Below, piece after piece: positions 35,207-44,129 of a stretch of DNA of 64,000 nucleotides; the first letter of the stretch is position 1, and each line of letters begins with the position of its first letter. Position numbers and translations under genes: made by a program. Source of the stretch: Streptomyces broussonetiae (GTDB taxonomy: Bacteria; Actinomycetota; Actinomycetes; Streptomycetales; Streptomycetaceae); assembly GCF_009796285.1 (NCBI RefSeq), contig NZ_CP047020.1, forward strand, positions 4,960,001 through 5,024,000, given 5' to 3'. Below the pieces are notes generated by a model that saw only the letters and a program-made list of their open reading frames with translations, was not told where the DNA came from and ran no database searches.

Positions 35207-36361
35207 ATGACGGTCATGGAGCAGCGGGGCGCTTACCGGCCATCCCCGCCGCCCGCCTGGCAGCCCCGTACGGACCCCGCGCCGCTGCTGCCCGATGCCG
35301 AGCCCCACCGCGTCCTCGGCACCGAGGCGGCCGCCAAGGCCGACCCGGACCTGCTGCGCCGGCTCTACGCCCAGCTGGTCCGCGGCCGCCGCTACAACAC
35401 GCAGGCCACCGCGCTGACCAAGCAGGGGCGCCTCGCCGTCTACCCTTCCAGCACCGGCCAGGAAGCCTGCCAGGTGGCCGCCGCCCTGGCTCTTGAGGAG
35501 CGCGACTGGCTCTTCCCCAGCTACCGCGACACGCTCGCCGTCGTCGCCCGTGGCGTGGACCCCGTCGAGGCGCTCACACTGCTGCGCGGCGACTGGCACT
35601 CCGGCTACGACCCCCACACCCACCGCGTCGCCCCCCTGTCCACCCCGCTCGCGACCCAGCTGCCGCACGCCGTCGGCCTCGCGCACGCCGCCCGCCTCAA
35701 GGGCGACGACGTGGTCGCGCTCGCCCTGGTCGGCGACGGCGGTACCAGCGAGGGCGACTTCCACGAGGCGCTGAACTTCGCCGCCGTCTGGCAGGCACCG
35801 GTCGTCTTCCTCGTACAGAACAACGGCTTTGCCATCTCGGTCCCGCTCGCCAAGCAGACCGCCGCGCCCTCCCTGGCCCACAAGGCCGTCGGGTACGGCA
35901 TGCCGGGCCGGCTGGTCGACGGCAACGACGCGGCGGCCGTGCACGAGGTCCTCAGCGACGCCGTCCGCCACGCACGCGCGGGCGGTGGCCCCACCCTGGT
36001 CGAGGCGGTGACGTACCGCATCGACGCCCACACCAACGCCGACGACGCCACCCGCTACCGCGGCGACGACGAGATCGAGGCCTGGCGCACGCACGACCCG
36101 ATCGAGCTGCTGGAGGCGGAGCTGACCACGCGCGGACTGATCGACGCGGCGGCGCTCGAAGCCGCCCGGCAGGACGCCGAGGAGATGGCCGCCTCCCTGC
36201 GGGAACACATGAACCGCGACCCCGAACCGGACCCCATGGCGCTCTTCGACCACGTCTACGCCGAGACCACCGCTCAGCTGCGGGAACAGCGCGCCCTGTT
36301 GCAGGCCGAGCTGGACGCCGAGCAGGAGCACCACGGCGAGCAGGAAGGCGGCGCCCGATGA
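35207..36361 (+). CDS. bkdF: Branched-chain alpha-ketoacid dehydrogenase E1 alpha subunit
   Basis: 384 residues from ATG 35207 (GAGGAGGT upstream). With E1 beta it decarboxylates the ketoacids of valine, leucine and isoleucine on thiamine diphosphate. The TPP-binding stretch is GDGGTSEGDFHEALNFAAVW ending in QNNGFAIS. VEAVTYRIDAHTNADDATRYR is the phosphorylation-loop region of the family. The products (isobutyryl-, isovaleryl-, 2-methylbutyryl-CoA) prime branched fatty acids and polyketides. It is the first gene of bkdFGH, coupled by ATGA to bkdG. Confidence 0.93.
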   Translation: MTVMEQRGAYRPSPPPAWQPRTDPAPLLPDAEPHRVLGTEAAAKADPDLLRRLYAQLVRGRRYNTQATALTKQGRLAVYPSSTGQEACQVAAALALEERDWLFPSYRDTLAVVARGVDPVEALTLLRGDWHSGYDPHTHRVAPLSTPLATQLPHAVGLAHAARLKGDDVVALALVGDGGTSEGDFHEALNFAAVWQAPVVFLVQNNGFAISVPLAKQTAAPSLAHKAVGYGMPGRLVDGNDAAAVHEVLSDAVRHARAGGGPTLVEAVTYRIDAHTNADDATRYRGDDEIEAWRTHDPIELLEAELTTRGLIDAAALEAARQDAEEMAASLREHMNRDPEPDPMALFDHVYAETTAQLREQRALLQAELDAEQEHHGEQEGGAR

Positions 36362-37362
36362 CCACTGTCGCCGTCAAGCCCGCCACCATGGCGCAGGCCC
36401 TCACACGCGCACTGCGCGACGCGATGGCCGCCGACCCCACCGTGCACGTCATGGGCGAGGACGTCGGCACGCTCGGCGGTGTCTTCCGGGTCACCGACGG
36501 CCTCGCCAAGGAGTTCGGCGAGGACCGCTGCACCGACACCCCGCTCGCCGAGGCGGGCATCCTCGGCACCGCCGTCGGCATGGCCATGTACGGCCTGCGC
36601 CCGGTGGTGGAGATGCAGTTCGACGCCTTCGCCTACCCGGCGTTCGAGCAGCTGATCAGCCATGTCTCCCGTATGCGCAACCGCACACGCGGGCGGATGC
36701 CGCTGCCGATCACCGTCCGTGTCCCCTACGGAGGCGGCATCGGCGGCGTCGAGCACCACAGCGACTCCTCCGAGGCCTACTACATGGCCACACCGGGGCT
36801 GCACGTGCTCACGCCCGCGACCGTCGCCGACGCCTACGGCCTGCTGCGCCGGGCCATCGCCTCCGACGACCCGGTCGTCTTCCTGGAACCCAAGCGGCTG
36901 TACTGGTCGAAGGACTCCTGGAACCCCGAGCAGCCGACGGACGTCGAGCCCATCGGGCGAGCGGTCGTCCGCCGCCCGGGCCGCAGCGCCACCCTCATCA
37001 CCTACGGCCCCTCCGTGCCGGTCTGCCTGGAGGCCGCCGAAGCGGCCCAGTCCGAGGGCTGGGACCTGGAGGTGGTCGACCTGCGCTCGCTGGTGCCCTT
37101 CGACGACGAGACGGTCTGCGCGTCCGTCCGGCGCACCGGGCGCGCGGTCGTTGTCCACGAGTCCACCGGGTTCGGCGGGCCGGGCGGCGAGATCGCGGCC
37201 CGGATCACCGAGCGCTGCTTCCACCACCTGGAGGCGCCGGTGCTGCGCGTGGCCGGCTTCGACATCCCCTACCCGCCGCCCATGCTGGAGCGGCACCACC
37301 TGCCCGGCGTCGACCGCATCCTGGACGCCGTCGCGCGCCTGCAGTGGGAGGCCGAGGGCTGA
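36358..37362 (+). CDS. bkdG: Branched-chain alpha-ketoacid dehydrogenase E1 beta subunit
   Basis: 334 residues. The transketolase-like beta subunit completes the E1 active site. Landmarks are VMGEDVGTLGGVFRVTDGLA, DTPLAEAGILGTAVGMA, VRVPYGGGIGGVEHHSDSSE and the C-terminal GFGGPGGEIAARITERCFHHL. The gene overlaps bkdF (ATGA) and bkdH (TGATG), so all three are translated together. It is closely similar to bkdB at 54056-55033. Confidence 0.94.
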   Translation: MTTVAVKPATMAQALTRALRDAMAADPTVHVMGEDVGTLGGVFRVTDGLAKEFGEDRCTDTPLAEAGILGTAVGMAMYGLRPVVEMQFDAFAYPAFEQLISHVSRMRNRTRGRMPLPITVRVPYGGGIGGVEHHSDSSEAYYMATPGLHVLTPATVADAYGLLRRAIASDDPVVFLEPKRLYWSKDSWNPEQPTDVEPIGRAVVRRPGRSATLITYGPSVPVCLEAAEAAQSEGWDLEVVDLRSLVPFDDETVCASVRRTGRAVVVHESTGFGGPGGEIAARITERCFHHLEAPVLRVAGFDIPYPPPMLERHHLPGVDRILDAVARLQWEAEG

Positions 37363-38807
37363 TGGCACAGGTGCTGGAGTTCAAGCTTCCCGACCTCGGC
37401 GAAGGGCTCACCGAGGCGGAGATCGTCCGCTGGCTGGTCCAGGTCGGCGACGTCGTCGCCGTCGACCAGCCGGTCGTCGAGGTCGAGACCGCCAAGGCCA
37501 TGGTCGAGGTGCCCTGCCCCTATGGCGGCGTGATCACCTCCCGCTTCGGCGAGGAGGGCACCGAACTGCCCGTCGGGGCGCCGCTGCTGACCGTGGCGGT
37601 GGGCGAACCGGTGCCGCACACCGAACCGGAGGGCTCCGGCAACGTCCTGGTCGGATACGGCACGTCGCAAGCGCCCGCGCGGCGCCGAAGGGTGCGGCCG
37701 ACACCGGTGACGTCCGGCGGTGCGAGCGCAGGCACCGGTGAAGACGGCACACCCGTCGCGAGCCCGCAGCCCGGGGCACGAGGGACCGGGCAGCGGGGCG
37801 CGGCGACGGAGCCCGGAGCGGCGCGGCAGAACGGGACTCCGCTCTCCCCCGGAGCGGTCCACGCGCGCGTGCCCGCCCGCCACCCCGAAGGCCCCGTTCC
37901 CGTGATCTCCCCGCTGGTGCGCAAGCTCGCCCGGGAGGGCGGGGTGGACCTGCGGCAGCTGGCGGGCTCGGGCCCGGACGGACTGATCCTGCGCGCGGAC
38001 GTCGAGGACGTACTGCGCGCCAAGGCGGCCCACGACAGCCCCTCGGCCGAGGCGGCCACCGCGGCGGCCTCCGCCGTCACGAGCCTGCCCGCCCCGGTCC
38101 CGTCGGCCTCGTCCGCCGCAGGCGTCCGCATCCCCCTCAAGGGCGTGCGCGGAGCCGTCGCCGACAAGCTCTCCCGCAGCCGCCGCGAGATCCCGGACGC
38201 CACCTGCTGGGTCGACGCCGACGCGACCGAACTCATGCGCGCGCGTGCCGCGATGAACTCGGCCGCAGGCCCGAAGATCTCCCTGCTCGCGTTGCTGGCC
38301 CGTCTCTGCACCGTCGCCCTCGCCCGCTTTCCCGAGCTGAACTCCTACGTCGACACGGGGTCCCGCGAGGTCGTGCAGCTCGACCACGTCCACCTCGGAT
38401 TCGCCGCTCAGACCGAACGCGGGCTGGTCGTGCCCGTCGTCCGGGATGCCCATGCGCGCGACGCCGAGTCGCTGACCGCCGAGTTCGCCCGGCTCACCGA
38501 GGCCGCCCGCACCGGGAAGCTGACACCCGGGGAACTCACCGGCGGGACCTTCACGTTGAACAACTACGGGGTCTTCGGAGTCGACGGCTCCACCCCGATC
38601 ATCAACCACCCCGAGGCGGCCATGCTCGGCGTGGGACGCATCGTCCCCAAACCCTGGGTGCACGAGGGCGAGCTGGCGGTGCGCCAGGTCGTCCAGCTCT
38701 CGCTCACCTTCGACCACCGCGTGTGCGACGGCGGCACGGCGGGCGGATTCCTGCGCTACGTGGCGGACTGCGTGGAACAGCCGGCGGTGCTCCTGCGCAC
38801 ACTGTGA
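37362..38807 (+). CDS. bkdH: Dihydrolipoamide acyltransferase E2 of ketoacid dehydrogenase
   Basis: 481 residues from ATG 37362. One lipoyl domain (about 3-78; lipoyl-lysine in VEVETAKAMVEV) precedes a long low-complexity linker (about 100-175). An E3-binding domain (about 183-217, SPLVRKLAREGGVDLRQLAG) and a catalytic domain (about 255-481) follow, the latter with the LTFDHRVCDGG active site. E2 is the core of the complex and transfers the acyl group to CoA. The linker is rich in Gly, Arg and Pro and differs from that of bkdC. A hairpin follows the stop. Confidence 0.93.
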   Translation: MAQVLEFKLPDLGEGLTEAEIVRWLVQVGDVVAVDQPVVEVETAKAMVEVPCPYGGVITSRFGEEGTELPVGAPLLTVAVGEPVPHTEPEGSGNVLVGYGTSQAPARRRRVRPTPVTSGGASAGTGEDGTPVASPQPGARGTGQRGAATEPGAARQNGTPLSPGAVHARVPARHPEGPVPVISPLVRKLAREGGVDLRQLAGSGPDGLILRADVEDVLRAKAAHDSPSAEAATAAASAVTSLPAPVPSASSAAGVRIPLKGVRGAVADKLSRSRREIPDATCWVDADATELMRARAAMNSAAGPKISLLALLARLCTVALARFPELNSYVDTGSREVVQLDHVHLGFAAQTERGLVVPVVRDAHARDAESLTAEFARLTEAARTGKLTPGELTGGTFTLNNYGVFGVDGSTPIINHPEAAMLGVGRIVPKPWVHEGELAVRQVVQLSLTFDHRVCDGGTAGGFLRYVADCVEQPAVLLRTL

Positions 38808-38810
38808 CCC

Positions 38811-38840
38811 CCGCGGGGCCCGTGAGAAGGGGCCCCGCGG
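38811..38840 (+). terminator. Hairpin terminator after bkdFGH
   Basis: Arms 38811-38821 and 38830-38840 pair over 11 bp, four bases after the bkdH stop. Confidence 0.75.
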
Positions 38841-38898
38841 CACCCGCAGGACACCGGCACGGCACATACGAACAGGACCCGCGGGACATACTCGGGGG

Positions 38899-39810
38899 AT
38901 GACCCGCAACGCCCCCGCCGCCCCCGGGACGCCCGAGCCGTACGACGCCGTCGTGCTGGCCGGTGGCGCCGCCCGGCGGCTCGGCGGGGCCGACAAGCCC
39001 GGGGTGCGAGTCGGGGGCCGGGCGCTGCTGGACCGGGTGCTCACGGCCTGCGCGGGCGCCCGTACGACGGTCGTCGTGGCCGGCCCGCGGGCCACCACGC
39101 GGCCGGTGCTGTGGGCGCGGGAGGAGCCGCCCGGCGGCGGACCGCTCGCCGCGCTCGAGGCCGGCCTGTGCCTCACCACCGCCGAGCACGTCGTCGTGCT
39201 CTCGGCCGACCTGCCCTTCCTCGGACCGGCCACGCTCCAGCGCCTGTTGACCGCCCTGCGTGACAGCGGCGCCGACGGCGCGCTGCTCACCGACGCCGGC
39301 AGCCGCGACCAGCCGCTCGTGGCCGCCTACCGCACCGGTGCGCTGCGCCGCGAACTGGCCGCCCTCGCGGCCGGTCCCCACGGCCTGACCGGAATGCCCC
39401 TGCGCCGGCTGACCGGCGCGCTCCGTCTCACCCGCGTCCCGGACCCGCTCGCGTCCTTCGACTGCGACACCTGGGACGACATCGTCAACGCCAGGGCACA
39501 CATCAGGGAGCATGGGTACGTGTTGGATGAATGGATCTCCGCAGTCAAGGACGAACTGGGCATCGACCTGGACGTCGACACCGGCGTCCTGCTCGACCTG
39601 GCCCGGGACGCCGCGCACGGCGTGGCCCGGCCGGCCGCCCCCCTGACCACCTTCCTCGTCGGCTACGCCGCCGCCCAGGGCAAGGGAGGCTCCGAGGCCG
39701 TCGCCGAGGCCGCCCGCAAGGCCGCCGCGCTGGCGCTGCGCTGGGAGGAAGAGAACAACGGGGGCGGCACCGGGAACGGCAGCGGTCCGAGCACCCCGGA
39801 CGCCGGATGA
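38899..39810 (+). CDS. MobA-like nucleotidyltransferase fused to DUF6457
   Basis: 303 residues. Residues about 15-205 are a MobA-type guanylyltransferase, which attaches GMP to molybdopterin: VVLAGGAARRLGGADKP is the nucleotide-binding signature and LSADLPFL the metal site. From about 212 (LDEWISAVKDELGIDLDVDT) a DUF6457 helical domain follows. This domain is often next to or fused with molybdenum cofactor genes; its role is unknown. The gene is coupled by ATGA to moeA. Confidence 0.87.
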   Translation: MTRNAPAAPGTPEPYDAVVLAGGAARRLGGADKPGVRVGGRALLDRVLTACAGARTTVVVAGPRATTRPVLWAREEPPGGGPLAALEAGLCLTTAEHVVVLSADLPFLGPATLQRLLTALRDSGADGALLTDAGSRDQPLVAAYRTGALRRELAALAAGPHGLTGMPLRRLTGALRLTRVPDPLASFDCDTWDDIVNARAHIREHGYVLDEWISAVKDELGIDLDVDTGVLLDLARDAAHGVARPAAPLTTFLVGYAAAQGKGGSEAVAEAARKAAALALRWEEENNGGGTGNGSGPSTPDAG

Positions 39811-41153
39811 CCGCCCCCGGAACCCGCGCCGGGACGCCCGCACAGGACAGCGACGACCTCGACCTCGAGGAAGCCCTGGCCCTGGTGAGGGAAGCCAAGG
39901 ACGACCGCACGGACAAGGCACTCGAGGACCCGGGGCAGCCCGCCGAACGGCACCGGGCCATCCCCTGGCCCCAGGCCCGCGAGACGGCCGCTCGCGCCGC
40001 GCGCTCCCGGCCCCGCCGCACCCCCGTCTCCGTGCCGCTCGGCGACGCCCTCGGCCTGGTCCTGGCCACCCCGCTCGACGCCCTCACCGACCTGCCCTCC
40101 TTCGACACCTCCGCCATGGACGGCTGGGCGGTCGCCGGACCCGGGCCCTGGCAGGTCCGGGGCGAAGGCATCCTCGCCGGGCACGACCAGCCCGAACCGC
40201 TCACCGACGGCGAGGCGGTGGGCATCGCGACCGGCGCCCGCATCCCCGCCGACACCACCGCCGTCCTGCGCAGTGAGCACGGCCGCAGCGACGCCCAGGG
40301 CCGGTTGCACGCCGCCTGGGATCTGGCGCACGGCCAGGACATCCGCCCGCGAGGCCAGGAATGCCGCAACGGCGACCAGTTGCTGCCCGTCGGCACCGTC
40401 GTCACCCCTGCCGTCCTCGGCCTCGCCGCCGCGGCCGGATACGACACCGTCACCGTCGTACCCCGCCCGCAGGCCGAAGTTCTCGTCCTCGGTGACGAGT
40501 TGCTGACCGAGGGGCTGCCGCACGACGGGCTGATCCGGGACGCGCTAGGTCCCATGCTGCCGCCGTGGGTGCGCGCACTCGGCGCCGAGATCGTCGCGGT
40601 ACGCCGGATCGGCGACGACGCCAAGGCACTGCACCGGGCCGTCACCGGCTCCGCCGCCGACCTGATCATCACCACCGGAGGCACCGCGGCCGGACCGCGC
40701 GACCATGTCCGTCCCACCCTGGACAGCATCGGCGCGGAACTCCTCGTCGACGGCGTCGAAGTACGCCCCGGTCACCCCATGCTGCTGGCACGCACCAAGG
40801 ACGATCAGCACCTCGTCGGTCTGCCCGGCAACCCCCTCGCGGCAGTCTCCGGCCTGCTCACGCTCGCCGAACCGCTGTTGCGCACCCTCGCCGCACACCC
40901 GGCCCCCGAGCCGTATGCCCTGCCGCTGAAGGAGGCGGTCCAGGGGCATCCGTACGACACCCGGCTCATCCCCGTGGTGCTGCGCGGTGACTGCGCCGTA
41001 CCGCTGCACTACAACGGCCCGGCGATGCTCCGGGGTATCGCGGCCGCGGATGCGCTGGCCGTCGTACCGCCGGGAGGGGCGCGGCAGGGAGCCGAGACGG
41101 AGCTGCTGGATCTGCCGTGGGCGGCCGCCGGGATCGGAGTGTGTTTCACGTGA
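39807..41153 (+). CDS. moeA: Molybdopterin molybdotransferase MoeA
   Basis: 448 residues from ATG 39807. MoeA inserts molybdate into adenylated molybdopterin. SFDTSAMDGWAV, GIATGARIPADTTAVLR, the MPT-binding TTGGTAAGPRDHV and VGLPGNPLAAVSGLL are all present. A family-unusual acidic N-terminal extension of about 50 residues (DLDLEEALALVREAKDDRTD) comes before the core. The last codons TTC ACG TGA form the left and middle part of a perfect parS site, so the gene end and the centromere site overlap. Confidence 0.92.
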   Translation: MTAPGTRAGTPAQDSDDLDLEEALALVREAKDDRTDKALEDPGQPAERHRAIPWPQARETAARAARSRPRRTPVSVPLGDALGLVLATPLDALTDLPSFDTSAMDGWAVAGPGPWQVRGEGILAGHDQPEPLTDGEAVGIATGARIPADTTAVLRSEHGRSDAQGRLHAAWDLAHGQDIRPRGQECRNGDQLLPVGTVVTPAVLGLAAAAGYDTVTVVPRPQAEVLVLGDELLTEGLPHDGLIRDALGPMLPPWVRALGAEIVAVRRIGDDAKALHRAVTGSAADLIITTGGTAAGPRDHVRPTLDSIGAELLVDGVEVRPGHPMLLARTKDDQHLVGLPGNPLAAVSGLLTLAEPLLRTLAAHPAPEPYALPLKEAVQGHPYDTRLIPVVLRGDCAVPLHYNGPAMLRGIAAADALAVVPPGGARQGAETELLDLPWAAAGIGVCFT

Positions 41154-41156
41154 AAC
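41143..41156. other. parS: parS centromere site (perfect) overlapping moeA stop
   Basis: GTTTCACGTGAAAC, flanked by T and A, so it matches the full 16-bp Streptomyces consensus. It spans the last codons and stop of moeA. The other perfect site is 39 kb away at 2089-2102. Confidence 0.92.
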
Positions 41157-41229
41157 ATCCGGGCTCTGACGCCGTCGTGCACCAGGCGGCTCATCCCGAG
41201 GCACGAGGCGAGGAGGCGCCCATAAGTTC

Positions 41230-41255
41230 ACGGCCCGGACATGATTCCGGGCCGT
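41230..41255. terminator. Hairpin between convergent moeA and ion channel genes
   Basis: Arms 41230-41239 and 41246-41255 pair perfectly over 10 bp around CATGAT; TTGTTC follows. It lies four bases beyond the ion channel stop on the minus strand. Confidence 0.75.
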
Positions 41256-41258
41256 TGT

Positions 41259-42350
41259 TCATGCCCTGGTGACGGCACGTTGGATGGTGATCAGCCGGTC
41301 ACCGGGCCGGAGAGTCTCCGCTCGGGGATCGGTGTGGTGCAGCATCTCCCTGCCTCGCATGACCGCGACAACAAGATCAGGGCTTTGGCGTGGAGAGTTA
41401 CCCACCTCAGCCGTGGAGACCGGACGTTCCACGAGGTCCAACCCGCTGCCGCACGTCATGAGGTCTTCCAGGACGTCAGCACTGTGTGCGCTGGACATCG
41501 CCACGCCGAGCAGCCGGCCGGCCGAGCTGGAGCTGGTGATCACTGCGTTGGCGCCACTCTGCTTCAGCAGCGGAACGTTCTCGTCCTCTCGGACAGCCAC
41601 GACGATGGAGGCTCTCCTGTTGAGCTGCCGCGCAGTGAGGGTGACCAAGGTCGCGGTGTCGTCGCGTTGGGGAGCCACGATGACGTGAGCCGCCTGGTGC
41701 AGCTCGGCTCTGCTCAGCGTCTCTGTGCGGGTGGCGTCGCCGTGTACCGCGGCAAGCCCGTCACTGGTGGCAAGGTCCACCGCCGTCTTCTGCGGATCGA
41801 CCACGACGATCTGGTCCCTCGACGTGCCCTGCCCCAAAAGGGTCTCGACGGCATGACGGCCCTTCGTGCCATAACCGACCACGACGACGTGATCGCGGAT
41901 GCGGGCGCGCCACCGTTCGATCCGGACCTGGTTCCGCGTGCGTTCGGTGAGGACCTCCAGCGTGGTGCCGACCAGGATGATCAGGAACAGCACGCGCAGG
42001 GGTGTGATGACGAAGATGTTGGTGAGCCGGGCGCCGTGGCTGACCGGGGTGATGTCGCCGTATCCGGTGGTGGAGAGGGTGACGGTCGCGTAGTACGCCG
42101 AGTCGATCAGGTCCACCGTGCCGTCCGCGTTGTCGCTGTAGCCGGCACGGTCCAGCCATACGAGCAGTGTCGTCAGGACAAGCACCAGCAGCGCCAGAGC
42201 CACGCGCCGGAGCACCTGTTGCAGGGGCGGCACCGCCGTACCGGCCGGCAACCGGACCGATTGGCCGTCCTCGCTCTTCGACCAGTACCGCAGGGACCGC
42301 AGGAGGGGAAGGCGAGCCCTGTCCGAGCCTGGTTGCCGTGCGGCACTCAT
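41259..42350 (-). CDS. Potassium channel family protein with RCK domain
   Basis: 363 residues from ATG 42350, which has GAGGAAA eight bases upstream; in-frame ATGs up to 42437 are possible. Two membrane spans (about 47-66 and 110-130) bracket the pore with selectivity filter T95-T-G-Y-G-D. The cytoplasmic RCK/TrkA-N domain (about 153-270) has the dinucleotide motif VVVVGYGTKGRHAVE, and a TrkA-C-like part follows. It probably forms a tetrameric K+ channel gated by ligand. A truncated relative is encoded 1 kb away on the other strand. Confidence 0.88.
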   Translation of the reverse strand: MSAARQPGSDRARLPLLRSLRYWSKSEDGQSVRLPAGTAVPPLQQVLRRVALALLVLVLTTLLVWLDRAGYSDNADGTVDLIDSAYYATVTLSTTGYGDITPVSHGARLTNIFVITPLRVLFLIILVGTTLEVLTERTRNQVRIERWRARIRDHVVVVGYGTKGRHAVETLLGQGTSRDQIVVVDPQKTAVDLATSDGLAAVHGDATRTETLSRAELHQAAHVIVAPQRDDTATLVTLTARQLNRRASIVVAVREDENVPLLKQSGANAVITSSSSAGRLLGVAMSSAHSADVLEDLMTCGSGLDLVERPVSTAEVGNSPRQSPDLVVAVMRGREMLHHTDPRAETLRPGDRLITIQRAVTRA

Positions 42351-42481
42351 CGTGCGTTTCCTCTGCTGTCGGAGTCGTGACACTGGTGACCGTTCCGACA
42401 TTGTTGCCTTTTCCTGCCGGAGCCGGACCATGGTCATTCGTGCGAGCCGGAGGCAGGCACCGACTTCACGGCCTCACGACC

Positions 42482-43000
42482 TCACGTCCGCGCCGCCAGT
42501 TGGGGTGGTGTCTCGCCGCCGAGCAGGGAGATGAGCCGGGCGAGGAGGGCGTCGAGTTCGAGGCCGACGTCGGCGATACGCGGGTTGCCGTAGCTGGCGA
42601 ACAGCAGGCTGGGCTGGTCGACGGCCAGTTCGGTGCCGCCGTCGGGATCGGAGTAGAGCAGCGTTCGCAGCGGAGCGTGGAGCATGACCGAGGGATCGTG
42701 GCGGAACATGCGTTCGGCGATGGTGTGGTTGCCCATCAGGTACTGGGTGGTCTTCCACCGGGACGTCGATCCGGCCATGACGGCGGTGATGTCACTGCGG
42801 TAGTAGCGCATGAAGCCGTGCGGGGCGTTGATCTCGGCCAGTTCGAGCGTCGCCTGCCAGGAGGCCGTCTGGAGGAAGCGGGCGAGATCGACCTCCGGGA
42901 CGAGGGTCTCGTACTGCTCGCGGGCTTCGTCGTAGGGGCGAGGGAGTGCCACGACGAGCCGACGGGCGGGGTGTTCGACGGCAGTGGTGCGTGAGGTCAT
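42482..43000 (-). CDS. DUF302 domain protein
   Basis: 172 residues from ATG 43000. It resembles DUF302 proteins: PYDEAREQYETLVPEVDL, then FMRYYRSDITAVMAGSTSRW, YLMGNHTIAERMF and APLRTLLYSDPDG. DUF302 proteins are small alpha-beta folds that may bind heme or small ligands; the function is unknown. The gene lies between the complete channel and its pore-less relative. Confidence 0.75.
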   Translation of the reverse strand: MTSRTTAVEHPARRLVVALPRPYDEAREQYETLVPEVDLARFLQTASWQATLELAEINAPHGFMRYYRSDITAVMAGSTSRWKTTQYLMGNHTIAERMFRHDPSVMLHAPLRTLLYSDPDGGTELAVDQPSLLFASYGNPRIADVGLELDALLARLISLLGGETPPQLAART

Positions 43001-43333
43001 GACGGTGCCTGTTCGTCGCCGGTGCGTACGAGTTCGACATCGTGGATGCCGAGGGGGTGATGGACGGCATGCAGAGGTTGACGGTGTCGCCGGGACTGCG
43101 GCGGGAGTTCGTCACTCATGAGCCGGGCACTTTCCTGATCGCGTCGCTCTTGGCGGTCAGCCTGCCGGGACCGGGAAGACCATGCAACCGGAAGGGACGG
43201 CGGCCACTGTTCTCGACGTGACTTCGGTGAAGTTCGCCGCTGATCCAAATGCCGCTACTGTCCCTCTCGGTGACCGAGCCGCCCTCGTAGGTCGCCCCGA
43301 CGGGCGCGTTGTACGGGGTCGTTGTGCGGGGTC
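43001..43333. other. Gene-poor stretch upstream of the pore-less RCK gene
   Basis: I see no gene with support. The reading frames here are short and lack family likeness. Where the pore half of an ion channel would be expected before 43334, no frame encodes membrane spans or TTGYGD, so that part has been lost or replaced. Confidence 0.5.
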
Positions 43334-44059
43334 ATGGTCCACGGCCCCAGGAAGCGGCCGGAAAGACGCTGGAGGCACATCTTGCGCGAGCACACCGTCG
43401 TCATCGGCTTCGGCACCAAGGGGCGGTCGGCGATCCGGACGGTCTGTGCGACGGGGCTGAAGACGGAGCAGGTCGTCGTGGTCGACCCCAGCGCCAAGGC
43501 GGTGGACGCGGCGACCGCCGAGGGCTATGCGGGGGTCGTGGGCGACGCCACCCGCAGCGACGTGCTCAGGCGGGCCGAGCTGCACAGGGCCCGGCAGATC
43601 ATCGTGGCCCCGCAGCGCGACGACACCGCCGTCCTCGTCACGTTGACGGCCCGGCAGCTCAACCCGGGCGCGAAGATCGTGGCCGCCGTGCGCGAGGAGG
43701 AGAACGCCCCGCTGCTCAGGCAGTCCGGCGCCGACGCCGTCATCACCAGCGCCAGCGCGGCCGGCCGGCTGCTCGGGCTGTCCGTGCTCAGCCCCGCCGC
43801 CGGCATGGTGATGGAGGACCTGATCCAGCAGGGCAGCGGGCTGGACCTCGTCGAACGGCCGGTGGTGCGCGACGAGGTCGGCAAGCGGCCGCGCGAGAGC
43901 AGCGACCTCGTCGTGAGCGTCGTCCGCGGACACCGGGTGCTCGGCTACGACGACCCGGCCGTCGGCGCCCTCCAGCTGACCGACCGGCTGATCACGATCG
44001 TCCACACCGCTCCCGCCGACCAGGACGGTCCGGACACCCGGCCGCTGCCGCGGAACTGA
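43334..44059 (+). CDS. RCK/TrkA-N protein, probable 5'-truncated ion channel
   Basis: 241 residues from ATG 43334. From R12 on (RWRHILREHTVVIGFGTKGRS) it follows the cytoplasmic half of the channel at 41259-42350, through APQRDDTAVLVTLTARQLN, REEENAPLLRQSGADAVITS and GSGLDLVERPV, to LTDRLITI. The pore and both membrane spans are missing. The first 11 residues have no counterpart. Family relatives I remember carry the channel half, so this looks like a truncated gene. It could still work as a soluble NAD-binding regulator. No clear ribosome site is seen. Confidence 0.7.
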   Translation: MVHGPRKRPERRWRHILREHTVVIGFGTKGRSAIRTVCATGLKTEQVVVVDPSAKAVDAATAEGYAGVVGDATRSDVLRRAELHRARQIIVAPQRDDTAVLVTLTARQLNPGAKIVAAVREEENAPLLRQSGADAVITSASAAGRLLGLSVLSPAAGMVMEDLIQQGSGLDLVERPVVRDEVGKRPRESSDLVVSVVRGHRVLGYDDPAVGALQLTDRLITIVHTAPADQDGPDTRPLPRN

Positions 44060-44129
44060 CCCCGGGGCCACGGCCCGTGGGGCGTGGGGCTACCAGGGAC
44101 GAGCACACGCGGGGAGTAGCGTCACCGGC

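Noticed and set aside
42997..43248. 83-residue minus-strand frame between DUF302 and RCK genes
   Set aside because: Low-complexity Arg/Gln/Pro sequence without a family or a good start; not supported as a gene.
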